Origin: CAZZDA01 sp964652585
GTDB lineage: Bacteria > Patescibacteriota > Patescibacteriia > UBA1544
DNA length: 46,453 bases
Direction: 5' to 3'
Assembly: GCA_964652585.1 (NCBI GenBank)
Contig: CAZZDA010000003.1
Span: 1 to 46,453 of the forward strand
Shown here: positions 33,538-41,576 of the stretch, in pieces
Position numbering within the stretch: the stretch's first letter is position 1
Layout of the letters: every line of letters begins with the position of its first letter
Made by a program: the position numbers and the translations under genes
The notes under the pieces: generated by a model
What the model was told of the DNA's origin: nothing
Database searches by the model: none
The model's input: the letters and a program-made list of their open reading frames with translations, nothing else

Positions 33538-33573
33538 AGATTCTTCGTTCGCTACACGCATTCGGAATGACAC
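33538..33573. repeat. Partial REP-like repeat
   Basis: The stretch from AGATTCTTCG to ATTCGGAATGACA resembles one arm of the TCATTCC-type repeats. The other arm is missing. The following 30 nt carry spacer words and a TTATGAG copy. Confidence 0.45.
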
Positions 33574-33622
33574 AGCATTTTTTATTTCATGTTCCATGTT
33601 ACGTGTTATGAGTTATGTGAGA

Positions 33623-35050
33623 TCACCACGTTGCCCCAACTTTTGCGGCAGCATCTGCGGCAAGCAGTGGAATAATATCTGCAATTGTTTTATTTTCTTC
33701 CAGCTGTTGTGATTCCACAACAATAGTATCTATAAGATCAATCAATACTTCCTCCATCTGTACAGCACCTCTTCCCTTATACCAACTTTTTGCCGTCAAT
33801 ACACCATCAATATATGAACGAAGAATCTCATCTTTTTTCTGCTCATTAATAAGCGACCGAAGAGCGGCAGGTTTCCCTGTTTTTTTGCTATAGATATTTG
33901 CCTGTGCAGCTTGAGTTGCAAAAAGAACAAAATCCCAGGCTTCTTGTGGATGTTTTGACCTATGCGGTACGGACTCTATCCAATAATTCGCAAAATTTAC
34001 CGGCTTTTCAGGATTCACTTGTGGAACCGGCACGACGCCAAAGTCCAGCTTCGGCGCATGTGCTTGAATAATAGGTCTATGATAAGCATACCCAAAGAAA
34101 AATGCCGTTTTTTCACCGACAAATGCGTCAAACGATCCCGGCATATCCACATTCCAGGTATACACTGCCTTTAAAGGGTTTGCAAAATCAGTATAGAATT
34201 GTAATGCCTGCAATCCCGGAGCGGTTAAATTTCCTTCTCTATCCCTTCCTCCTTGTGCAAATGTTACTGCACTACCACTCACGAGAGAAGCACCATTTTG
34301 CATCATGAGAAGCGAGAGAATATCCGTACTCCGCTCAACATTACTCCCCGTACCAAGCGCCGCTCCCGCTTGTAAAATCTCATTATCTTCATTCACAAAC
34401 GTTAGCTGCTGTACCATGGTCACAAATTCTTCCCATGTCCTTGGCGGCTGCGGAATATTTGCCGCATTCATGAGCTGTCGATTATAGTACAACACAAGCG
34501 TATCAAGCGCGTACGGAAATCCCCAAACCTCATTATCATAAATTATATCTCCCGCAACCACATCAACATACTGCGCGCGAATTTGTGCCATGCTCGGAAT
34601 AGGCGTAGGGCGTAATTCCGTTACGGTTTCCTTTTTAATACCAAGTGCTTTTTGAGTTACTTCATAGAGCAATACTATGTTATCCGGCATGGGCGTCATG
34701 CGTTCCTGGTAACGCGCTACCCAGGTGTTGGGAAGAGAGAAAATATCAGGCCCCCTATCATCCGCCCAGGCCTGCAGCAGCTGTTCTTCATACTCCTCCA
34801 TCCGGAACTTTTTATAGCGTATACTGATGTTTGGATGAATGGATTTGTAGCGAGTAAAAATGTCCGAGAGATCGCTCGGGCTGTGCCACACTCCCCAATA
34901 CGTAAGTTCTATGGGCTGCGCGGCGTTTTTCTCTTCTTTACTTTTAATACACTTACATCGAAAACCCGGGGCAACCAAAACCGCAATAACCAAAACCGCA
35001 AGTATGGTTATTTTAAAATGTAAAAATTTTGGTAACATACATTTCTTCAT
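33623..35050 (-). CDS. ABC-type extracellular solute-binding protein (family 1)
   Basis: 475 residues from the ATG at 35050. N-terminal membrane segment (about 12-31) followed by CKC; the local sequence is not a normal lipobox, so lipidation is uncertain. The mature part has ELTYWGVWHSPSDLSDIFTRYKSIHPNISI, GPDIFSLPNTWVARY, WGFPYALDTLVLYYNRQLM and PPRTWEEFV, all typical of family 1 (sugar-type) binding proteins. No permease or ATPase genes are next to it, so it must pair with a transporter elsewhere or act on its own. Two nearly tandem start codons are possible (35059, 35050). Confidence 0.87.
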   Translation of the reverse strand: MKKCMLPKFLHFKITILAVLVIAVLVAPGFRCKCIKSKEEKNAAQPIELTYWGVWHSPSDLSDIFTRYKSIHPNISIRYKKFRMEEYEEQLLQAWADDRGPDIFSLPNTWVARYQERMTPMPDNIVLLYEVTQKALGIKKETVTELRPTPIPSMAQIRAQYVDVVAGDIIYDNEVWGFPYALDTLVLYYNRQLMNAANIPQPPRTWEEFVTMVQQLTFVNEDNEILQAGAALGTGSNVERSTDILSLLMMQNGASLVSGSAVTFAQGGRDREGNLTAPGLQALQFYTDFANPLKAVYTWNVDMPGSFDAFVGEKTAFFFGYAYHRPIIQAHAPKLDFGVVPVPQVNPEKPVNFANYWIESVPHRSKHPQEAWDFVLFATQAAQANIYSKKTGKPAALRSLINEQKKDEILRSYIDGVLTAKSWYKGRGAVQMEEVLIDLIDTIVVESQQLEENKTIADIIPLLAADAAAKVGATW

Positions 35051-35069
35051 AATGCACACATTCTCTGTA

Positions 35070-35942
35070 TTACAACATTACTTTTTTAAGATAACGCCGA
35101 AGACCGCTCCGCACTTCCGGATGTTTCAGACCATAATCAATCGTTGCTTCCAAAAATTGCAGTTTATTTCCGCAATCGTAGCGCCTGCCCTCAAACTCAT
35201 ACGCATAGAGTGCTTTGTGGCGCACTACAGCGCGAAAAGCGTCAATTAAACGTATTTCTCCTCCCTTACTTGACTTCGCATAGGAAAGTGCCGCGAGTAT
35301 TTCCGGAGTTATAATATATTTTCCGGTTATCGCAAGGTTGCTTTGTATGGTATCGGGCTTTGGCTTTTCAACCAAACGCTTAATATCATAGACGCGCTCT
35401 TCCACCTGAACGCCATCAATGATCCCATACTTGTCCTTATCTTTCTTAGGAACTTTCATCACCGCGATTACCGGATCCAAATACCGTTCATACACTTCCA
35501 TCATTTGCTTAAGAGCAGGTTTTTTTGCATCAATAATATCATCACCAAAGAGCACGGCCACCGGCTCATCTACCCCTATCAGATCACGGGCTTGCAAAAT
35601 AGCATGTCCATCACCTAATGGCTGCTTTTGCCGCACATAAAAAAAGTTGCAGAGCTCAGATATCTCTTTGACGCCGCGCAACTGTTCTTTTTTACCACCT
35701 TTCCGCAATCGATATTCCAATTCAAAATTCCTGTCAAAGTGGTCTTCAATGGCACGCTTGTTTTGACCGGTAACAAAAATAATATCCGTAATACCGGACG
35801 CCACTGCTTCCTCTACAATATACTGGATCACCGGCTTATCAACTACCGGAAGCATTTCTTTTGGCTGGGCTTTTGTTGCAGGCAAAAAGCGTGTGCCAAA
35901 ACCGGCAACAGGTATAATAGCTTTGCGTATAGGTGTTAGCAT
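35070..35942 (-). CDS. galU: UTP-glucose-1-phosphate uridylyltransferase
   Basis: 290 residues from the ATG at 35942. Nucleotide-binding AIIPVAGFGTRFLPATKAQPKEM with the family's Gly-rich loop, then KPVIQYIVEEAVASGI, GDGHAIL, LFGDDI, a substrate Lys in RLVEKPKPD and the C-terminal YDCGNKLQFLEA. Makes UDP-glucose from UTP and glucose 1-phosphate, the donor for glycan assembly and for the GalT reaction at the other end of the window. It is followed 19 nt later by the binding-protein gene. Promoter box at 35976-35984. Confidence 0.95.
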   Translation of the reverse strand: MLTPIRKAIIPVAGFGTRFLPATKAQPKEMLPVVDKPVIQYIVEEAVASGITDIIFVTGQNKRAIEDHFDRNFELEYRLRKGGKKEQLRGVKEISELCNFFYVRQKQPLGDGHAILQARDLIGVDEPVAVLFGDDIIDAKKPALKQMMEVYERYLDPVIAVMKVPKKDKDKYGIIDGVQVEERVYDIKRLVEKPKPDTIQSNLAITGKYIITPEILAALSYAKSSKGGEIRLIDAFRAVVRHKALYAYEFEGRRYDCGNKLQFLEATIDYGLKHPEVRSGLRRYLKKVML

Positions 35943-35975
35943 AATATGTAAAAGCACTTAGCATTAACAACGATG

Positions 35976-35984
35976 AGTATACCA
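35976..35984 (-). promoter_or_regulatory. Extended -10 of galU
   Basis: TGGTATACT on the minus strand, 33 nt before the ATG at 35942. -35 TTTAAC at 17-bp spacing is weak. Confidence 0.5.
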
Positions 35985-36077
35985 CAATTTGGTACAAAGT
36001 TAAAATTGATTGTAAAGAAAAAAGCACAGATTCATATCCATGCTTCTACAAAAGAGCATACCTGCCATGATGCGTCA

Positions 36078-36938
36078 TTATTGACTGGCAACTGTTGCCC
36101 AATTCAAACAGACAGAAAAAATCTTTTGGTACCTTTTGCTCTGTTCAATAACCATTCGAATATGACCCCCCTCAAGCGACACCAGTAATTTTTGCCCTTT
36201 GAGAACACCGGCAACCTTCTGCACATCCTCGAACGGACACACATCGTCTTCAGGACTATGCAGGAGCACAATTGGCTTGGTAAGTCTTCTTGCCCATTTC
36301 ATGACATCAAAAGTTTCCGGTATTTGAGGTCGCGCGTAGAAAAGCGCGGCACGTGACATCATACGCGAAAAAAATAACGGAACATTTCTTTCGGTATGAT
36401 ACCGTATATTGCTCTCCGGAACCGGCATACCTTCGCACAGAACAAACCGAACTCGTTCGTCATGTGCCGCGGCATAGAGCGCTATGGGAGCTCCTAAGCT
36501 TACCCCAAACAGCACAATATCATCATAACGTTCTGCCGCCCAATCAATAAGACTTTTCAGCTCTTGTGCCGAAACCGCCAGATTAGGAATTCCTCCGCTC
36601 TCACCAAATCCCGATCTATCGTACATCAACAAACTGTACCCATTACCGCACACAGGCGATATGGCGGGCATGTAATAGGATTTATTGTGATCAATGCCCG
36701 GTACCACGATTACGAGTTTTTTACTCTTCGCAACCGGTACATGCCATGCAACAATAGTCACAATCTCTTTTGATGCGGCAACAAACACCTCAATTCTTTC
36801 ATATGAAAAGCCGTGGTCAAGCGGTGTTGCTATCGTGTCGTACGACGGACGAAGTACAACTTCACTCAAACTTGGCACACAACTCCAAAGATATGCCGCC
36901 AGTGAAAACACTGCCACAATTATCGCTAAGTATTTCAT
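36078..36938 (-). CDS. Secreted or membrane-anchored alpha/beta hydrolase
   Basis: 286 residues from the ATG at 36938, which has AGGAGGAG upstream; the frame extends 19 codons further but without such a site. N-terminal helix 2-19, then VVPGIDHNKSYY (oxyanion loop), YDRSGFGESGG, the nucleophile elbow GVSLGAP with Ser147, PEDDVCP (Asp) and GGHIRM (His), a complete Ser-Asp-His triad of the esterase/lipase-type fold. Divergent from the C45-like lipoprotein gene through a shared promoter region, which suggests a joint role in acyl or amide chemistry at the surface. Substrate unknown. Confidence 0.83.
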   Translation of the reverse strand: MKYLAIIVAVFSLAAYLWSCVPSLSEVVLRPSYDTIATPLDHGFSYERIEVFVAASKEIVTIVAWHVPVAKSKKLVIVVPGIDHNKSYYMPAISPVCGNGYSLLMYDRSGFGESGGIPNLAVSAQELKSLIDWAAERYDDIVLFGVSLGAPIALYAAAHDERVRFVLCEGMPVPESNIRYHTERNVPLFFSRMMSRAALFYARPQIPETFDVMKWARRLTKPIVLLHSPEDDVCPFEDVQKVAGVLKGQKLLVSLEGGHIRMVIEQSKRYQKIFSVCLNWATVASQ

Positions 36939-36993
36939 TTCTTTCTCTCCTCCTGTGATTGCTGTTGTCAAATGAACAATAATACCACATACC

Positions 36994-37022
36994 ACTATAC
37001 ATCTATTTTTTTATGAAAGCAA
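36994..37022 (-). promoter_or_regulatory. Promoter of the alpha/beta hydrolase
   Basis: Minus strand: -35 TTGCTT (37017-37022), 17-bp spacer, -10 TATAGT (36994-36999). Confidence 0.6.
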
Positions 37023-37082
37023 CTTTAACTCTTATATATGGTCTGAGAGACAAGAAGGGCAACCATACGGTACGTAGGAGAT

Positions 37083-37111
37083 TGTTCATAGATTCTCATA
37101 TGTGCTACAGT
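37083..37111 (+). promoter_or_regulatory. Promoter of the C45-like operon
   Basis: Plus strand: -35 TTGTTC (37083-37088), 17-bp spacer, extended -10 TGCTACAGT with hexamer 37106-37111. Leader of about 55 nt. A TTGACA at 37140 has no partner -10. Confidence 0.55.
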
Positions 37112-37173
37112 GATAGTAACATTACAACCAGACGCTCATTGACAAATGTCCACTCTATCATAAGGAGAGAATT

Positions 37174-38487
37174 GTGAAACAATCGCACCCCTTAGCCATT
37201 ACCGCCATTGCCAGTATTCTGACAGGATGTTTGCATCACATACCTACAAGCAATCTGTCGCTCTATCAACGTTCCATGGTCATTAACAACTCAAGCGATG
37301 TTGAACGCATTATCGCGCACGCATCCATTGACCGATCTTCTGCCACACAAGAGATACCGCTTGTGGTACTAAGAGGCACGCACTATGAAATGGGCTTTCA
37401 ACACGGACATCTCTTTCGCAAAGAAGTGCGCGCAATGTACAACAAGATCCTTCCAAAAGCACTGCTTTACACCACCTCCGAGATGCTCGACGAAGCGTGG
37501 GATTTGATGGAGCCGTATGTTGACTTGCAAGAGAAAGAGGAGATGCGAGGTCTGGCGCACGGTGCGAATATTCCTTTGTCGTGGGTACATCGTCTTCACA
37601 CCATACCGTCAATATCAGAATACGGTCCAAAAAAGAAATTCCGCCGCTTTTTTAAAGCAACAAGCTGCAGTAATGTCGCCGCGTTTGGCAAAGCAACTAT
37701 AGATGGCGCGCTGTACGCCATACGAGTGCTTGACTGGATTCGAGAACTTGGCATTACTGAAGAAGATGCCGTACTGCTCGCACGCCAGCCACTCAAAGGA
37801 CTCTCTTCTGTTGCCGTCACATATTTCGGCTTTATTGGTACCATCACAGGCGTCAACAGCCGTGGAATGACCTTTGGAGAAATGGGTTATGGCGATCCTC
37901 CTGGAGAAAGTTTGGAAGGCTCGCCCTTCCCGCTACTCTTCAACAAACTGATGCGAGAAGCACGTTCTCTTGACGATGTTGAACGCATTATCACGCAAAC
38001 ACGAAGAACATGTTCTTATGTCTATGTGATAACCGATCTCAACGCCATGCGTGACGCTGACAAGGCCGCGATCTTTATCGCAGACAGGCAGAGAGTGCTG
38101 CGCTTTGAACCCGGTACCTTGTTGCACGATGAACGAGAGGATGGCGATACCTATCCTCCTATACCTCATATCGTGTATGGAGGCGCAAAAGGCGACAAAT
38201 TATACCAAACTCTTTTACGTCAGCATAGCTCGATATCCCCTGAAACGTTCATGGAATTGGCAAAGGAAGTATCTCTCAAAAGCAACATGCAAAATGCCAT
38301 TTTCAGAGTTGCTCGCGCTACCGAAGAGTCAACAATGCGTATTGAGGTGTGGGTCACCAATGCCTCGCCTGATAAAGGGGAAAAAGGAAAGGCGTGCAAT
38401 CAACAATGGCGCTATAAAGACCTTTCAGCTGTTCTCGGACATACAATGAAAGCCAATATCACTCAAAAAGGAAGGGGGATACCATGA
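37174..38487 (+). CDS. Peptidase C45/acyltransferase-like Ntn-hydrolase lipoprotein
   Basis: 437 residues, GTG start after AAGGAGAG. Lipoprotein signal with lipobox LTGC (Cys19). The family motif opens at LRGTHYEMGFQHGHLFRKEV (66-85), and the self-processing site is ATSCSNVAAFGKATIDGALY with Cys165 as predicted N-terminal nucleophile, followed by VLDW, GFIGTITGVNSRGMTFGEMG. This is the C45 group (acyl-CoA:6-aminopenicillanate acyltransferase, acid ceramidase-like, choloylglycine hydrolase relatives), which cleave or form amide bonds of acylated compounds. Natural substrate unknown. Coupled by ATGA to the next gene. Confidence 0.83.
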   Translation: MKQSHPLAITAIASILTGCLHHIPTSNLSLYQRSMVINNSSDVERIIAHASIDRSSATQEIPLVVLRGTHYEMGFQHGHLFRKEVRAMYNKILPKALLYTTSEMLDEAWDLMEPYVDLQEKEEMRGLAHGANIPLSWVHRLHTIPSISEYGPKKKFRRFFKATSCSNVAAFGKATIDGALYAIRVLDWIRELGITEEDAVLLARQPLKGLSSVAVTYFGFIGTITGVNSRGMTFGEMGYGDPPGESLEGSPFPLLFNKLMREARSLDDVERIITQTRRTCSYVYVITDLNAMRDADKAAIFIADRQRVLRFEPGTLLHDEREDGDTYPPIPHIVYGGAKGDKLYQTLLRQHSSISPETFMELAKEVSLKSNMQNAIFRVARATEESTMRIEVWVTNASPDKGEKGKACNQQWRYKDLSAVLGHTMKANITQKGRGIP

Positions 38488-38996
38488 AACTCCTTGGAGT
38501 TGTTGCAGCGATAGCGCTCTGTTTTCCTATCACCGCGCTTGCAAGCGACCCGTACGAAGATCATGGCAAGATACGTGACAAATTTGTACGTACGCACAGT
38601 CTCAGTCCTCAAGCAAAGCGTCCGGCCAGCAGGGACAAGGTGGTAGAAGAGTTGCTGCGATCTCTCTTGCATACTTACCCCTATCTTGAAAGGAAGGTTA
38701 AGGAAATTCAAGTAGAGATCGCTGAACTCACCACGCACGAGGGTGAGTTGCGATTAGGAAAAGTCAGGGAAAGAAATATTGGTGTACATACCAAGCGTCA
38801 CAGTACAAAAAAAGTCCCTCACCTCAAATGGAAGATAAGCGCAAAAATGAAGTATGACAGCATAGACTGGATAGCGGTTCTTGAAAAGAACATGGGTCCT
38901 GTGCGGCTTTCGTGGGAGAATGATACGGTAACGGAGTTCAGCGATCCCGGAAAGCAAGAATGGAATACCGGCGTAAAGATGCAGCTCCGATGGTAG
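38484..38996 (+). CDS. Small secreted protein, possibly beta-strand C-terminus
   Basis: 170 residues. Signal peptide 1-20 with cleavage at ALAS-D, an Arg/Lys-rich helical region (about 25-85), then a beta-rich end with alternating residues finishing TGVKMQLRW. That last pattern, alternating polar and hydrophobic with a terminal aromatic residue, recalls the sorting signal of outer-membrane barrel proteins, which would be unexpected in a CPR cell; it may be chance. GGAAGGGGG upstream of the start is a strong ribosome-binding site inside the previous gene. Probably works with the C45-like lipoprotein. Confidence 0.65.
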   Translation: MKLLGVVAAIALCFPITALASDPYEDHGKIRDKFVRTHSLSPQAKRPASRDKVVEELLRSLLHTYPYLERKVKEIQVEIAELTTHEGELRLGKVRERNIGVHTKRHSTKKVPHLKWKISAKMKYDSIDWIAVLEKNMGPVRLSWENDTVTEFSDPGKQEWNTGVKMQLRW

Positions 38997-39023
38997 TCTC
39001 GCACCTTATGCAAAAACAAAAAC

Positions 39024-39057
39024 GAGCATACTCGATGTACGAGATGCTCTTTTTTTA
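39024..39057 (+). terminator. Terminator of the C45-like operon
   Basis: Stem GAGCAT + CTCG / CGAG + ATGCTC with one bulged A and a 5-nt loop, followed by seven to eight T. It lies about 27 nt past the stop. It also faces the converging dehydrogenase gene. Confidence 0.88.
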
Positions 39058-39066
39058 ACTCTAGAG

Positions 39067-40266
39067 TTATTTTGAGAGTTTGTTAAAAATTTTTAGATTG
39101 ACTTTGATAATCTTGTCGTCCCCCGGTTGTGCTTCACCACAACCGTCAGTGTTGGAGGTGGTAAGGTAGAAAAAACCATCCGGACCTATAACCAATCCGC
39201 GCAGCCGCCCAAACTCCCCGCGGAGATGCGTAATGAGCGACTCAACACGATCATCGGAAGTAAGTTTTGCTTCATAGAGCGATTCACCGCGCAGCCCGGT
39301 AAAAAATATACTGCCTCTATAATACGCCGCGGCGGCAGGCGCCCATGTTTCACTTGATCCTGAATGGACAGCTGGCACACGCATCCCCTCTTGCATTATC
39401 TCGCCTTGTATATTCGGCCAACCGTAATTAATACCTCTCTCAATAAGATTCAACTCGTCAAATCCGGAACGAACGCCGCTTCTCCCATGCTCGGTCGCCC
39501 AGAGACGACCCAAATCGTCCCACGCAATGCCTTGGATGTTTCTATGACCATACGACCACATGGCATTTCCATACGGATTGTCCTCCGGTACGGAACCATC
39601 ATCACGCAACCGCAAGATCTTTCCGGCAAAAGACGCAGTATCTTGCGCAAGATTGCTCTTGGTAGCATCTCCTGTTGTAATGTAGAGATAGCCGTCAGGT
39701 CCAAATCCAATTCTCCCGCCGTCATGATACTGCGCACCCGGAATACCTTCAAGAATGACTGTTCGTTCTGTCAAACTCTCACCATCAAACACGTACCGCT
39801 CCACGCGATTCGTAAGCCCACTTCCCGTACGCGTAGTCAGATACAAATACAACCACTGATTCTGCGCAAAATCCGGATGGAGCGCCATACCCAAGAGCCC
39901 TCCTTCACCCACATGCGCCACACCTTCTATAGTGAATACTATTCCATCCTTCCCAATCTTTTTGAGCGTCCCCGGTCGTTCCGTCACAAGTAACTCGCCT
40001 CCCGGCAAAAAAACGATTTTCCAAGGGATGCGCAATCCCTCGGCAACAACTGTTATATCTTCTACCAACTCTTCCATTTCTCCATTAGCTTTATCTTTTC
40101 TATCAAAATTATTTCCTATACTATCCACCACTACTCCTTCCTCAACAGTTGTATCTGTCGGTGCAAAAATTTGCTGCGTAATTTTATCACGCAGCACATA
40201 TATGAAAATTATTACAAACACCATAACAGCAATAATTCCCAGCACTCGTTCCATTTTTACACGCAT
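39067..40266 (-). CDS. PQQ-dependent aldose sugar dehydrogenase-like (GSDH)
   Basis: 399 residues. A membrane helix at about 7-26 anchors a linker (27-65) and then a six-bladed propeller: GLRIPWKIVFLPGGELLVTERPG, HVGEGGLLGMALHPDF, GAQYHDGGRIGFGPDGYLYITTGD with the family's catalytic His, NPYGNAMWSYGHRNIQG, YGWPNIQGE. The fold matches soluble aldose dehydrogenase (YliI-like), which oxidises sugars outside the membrane using PQQ. No PQQ synthesis genes are in the window, so the cofactor would have to be scavenged or another role applies. It starts 2 nt after the C39-like gene. Confidence 0.87.
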   Translation of the reverse strand: MRVKMERVLGIIAVMVFVIIFIYVLRDKITQQIFAPTDTTVEEGVVVDSIGNNFDRKDKANGEMEELVEDITVVAEGLRIPWKIVFLPGGELLVTERPGTLKKIGKDGIVFTIEGVAHVGEGGLLGMALHPDFAQNQWLYLYLTTRTGSGLTNRVERYVFDGESLTERTVILEGIPGAQYHDGGRIGFGPDGYLYITTGDATKSNLAQDTASFAGKILRLRDDGSVPEDNPYGNAMWSYGHRNIQGIAWDDLGRLWATEHGRSGVRSGFDELNLIERGINYGWPNIQGEIMQEGMRVPAVHSGSSETWAPAAAAYYRGSIFFTGLRGESLYEAKLTSDDRVESLITHLRGEFGRLRGLVIGPDGFFYLTTSNTDGCGEAQPGDDKIIKVNLKIFNKLSK

Positions 40267-40268
40267 AA

Positions 40269-41126
40269 TTATCTCTTGTTAACCTTTTTTACAACAATGG
40301 TAGTTTTGTGTATGTCGTCTATCGGTTCATGATAACCGGTGGCATAATCACGTAATGCGCCAAATAATGCATCAGCTGTATAGCGAAAATTTGCACCGCG
40401 CTTCGTACCCGGATCATGGGTAATAAACTCTTTCGTTGCCGGATCGTACCCTACAACAACGATCATGTGTTCTCTAGGACCGCGACCCGTAAAATAAGGG
40501 TTGCGCAACTGTTGTCCGTTGACCGGAGCAACGATAAGATTCCCTTTCACCAGCTCGGCAATCATCATGTCAACGGAAGCATTCTCTACTAACTCTATAT
40601 GTTCATAAGAAAAATAGCCCTTAAATATTCTCTCCACCGTATCTGCAACCGATACGTCATGATGATGTCCATAGCGTTCATATTCATAATCCGTTATGGC
40701 AAGAATACGCTGCTCAGCGTCCGCAAGATCTGCAAAACTTTCTCCCTCAACCCATAGCATCGCCATCAGAGCTGAGGCTTCCTCGCACGCATTCTGCTGG
40801 CGTATATCATTCCAATTCCCAAGCGGTGCCTGCGGAGTAAACGGCACTTCTTGCAGTATGGTAGTGGAAATATTTGATAGATCGAGAAATTCTCCTACAA
40901 CCTCCTCAACGACCGCGCTATTTTCTTTATTTTCTTCAACACTTTCCGGCACCTCTATTTTAATGCTCTGCTCCGTATTTTTTGCAACCACTCTCTCTTC
41001 AATCGCCAGAGGTGTTGGAATAAATATGTTGTACGTAATGTTCTTCAAAGCAAAATATACTGCCGCGAGAGCGGCAATAAGAAAAATATTCACACCCAGA
41101 AGAAAGAGTGTTGTTTTTTTACGCAT
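40269..41126 (-). CDS. Membrane-anchored C39-like cysteine peptidase
   Basis: 285 residues. One membrane helix (about 8-28), acidic linker with Glu-rich stretch (41-80), then a papain-like domain: PFTPQAPLGNWNDIRQQNACEEAS with Cys114, REHMIVVVGYD with His220 and THDPG with Asp238, the triad order of the Peptidase_C39_2 family. The active site faces outside. It shares linker style (Val/Glu-rich after a helix) with the neighbouring dehydrogenase, with which it forms an operon. A protein-processing or peptidoglycan role is possible; substrate unknown. The MITE-like element lies 13 nt upstream of its start, and no promoter of the common type was found there. Confidence 0.85.
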   Translation of the reverse strand: MRKKTTLFLLGVNIFLIAALAAVYFALKNITYNIFIPTPLAIEERVVAKNTEQSIKIEVPESVEENKENSAVVEEVVGEFLDLSNISTTILQEVPFTPQAPLGNWNDIRQQNACEEASALMAMLWVEGESFADLADAEQRILAITDYEYERYGHHHDVSVADTVERIFKGYFSYEHIELVENASVDMMIAELVKGNLIVAPVNGQQLRNPYFTGRGPREHMIVVVGYDPATKEFITHDPGTKRGANFRYTADALFGALRDYATGYHEPIDDIHKTTIVVKKVNKR

Positions 41127-41138
41127 ACAATGCCTTAT

Positions 41139-41301
41139 TGGAACCTCTGAAAAACTCCGGATGCGCTAGTTTTTAGAGATTTTTTTCTCCAACGATGAAG
41201 TGGAAAGTGTGGAAGTACAGCGTACTTTAAACTTTTCACTGAAGAAGTTGGAGGAAAAAATAGTAAAAAGGAGTGTCGTGTGGAGTTTTTCAGAGGTTCC
41301 A
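41139..41301. mobile_element. MITE-like element with 20-bp inverted ends
   Basis: 163 bp with perfect 20-bp terminal inverted repeats (TGGAACCTCTGAAAAACTCC and its complement), flanked on both sides by TTAT (41135-41138 and 41302-41305), a clean 4-bp target duplication. The interior folds back imperfectly (for example CTCCAAC near 41191 with GTTGGAG near 41249) and has no real ORF. A non-autonomous element moved by a transposase elsewhere. The ends recall IS5-type elements, but this is a guess. Confidence 0.85.
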
Positions 41302-41571
41302 TTATTTATCTTTCCAATTCCACCATTTAAGAAGCTCCGGATCATGTTTTGTGTGTGAAGCAAAATATACCATACAACGAAAAACGTAGAGCATGCAACG
41401 ATCAACGGGCATGCCTTTTTGTACGCAGAGTTTCGTATAGAGTTTCTCGGGGTTTTTGTTTTTGAGGTCGGCAACTGAGTGTATACCCATGTTGTAGAGG
41501 TCTTGAGATATTGCTTTCCCCACTCCCGGGATTGTTTGAAGCTCTTTTAGTATATGATCATCCATACACAA
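41302..41571 (-). CDS. Cdd1-like helix-hairpin-helix protein
   Basis: 89 residues. Contains LQTIPGVGKAISQDLYNMGI (helix-hairpin-helix), SVADLKNKNPEKLY, then CVQKGMPVDRCMLYVFRCM and the C-terminal ELLKWWNW. These are the hallmarks of the Cdd1 (pathogenicity-locus) family, small presumed DNA-binding proteins. The stop codon TAA (41302-41304) is part of the 4-bp target duplication of the MITE, so the element landed exactly behind the last codon without harming the protein. The ATG at 41565 is an alternative start. Confidence 0.87.
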   Translation of the reverse strand: MCMDDHILKELQTIPGVGKAISQDLYNMGIHSVADLKNKNPEKLYTKLCVQKGMPVDRCMLYVFRCMVYFASHTKHDPELLKWWNWKDK

Positions 41572-41576
41572 ATCTG

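Noticed and set aside
36000..36077. Stretch between galU and the hydrolase gene checked for a terminator
   Set aside because: No hairpin with a T run was found for either strand.
37298..37994. Near-identical 18-20 nt word (GATGTTGAACGCATTATC) twice within the C45-like gene
   Set aside because: Both copies encode DVERII in helices at different places in the protein; most likely chance or codon preference, with no repeat structure around them.
41166..41474. 102-codon minus ORF spanning the MITE and the Cdd1 gene
   Set aside because: Out of frame with the clear Cdd1 protein and running through the mobile element.
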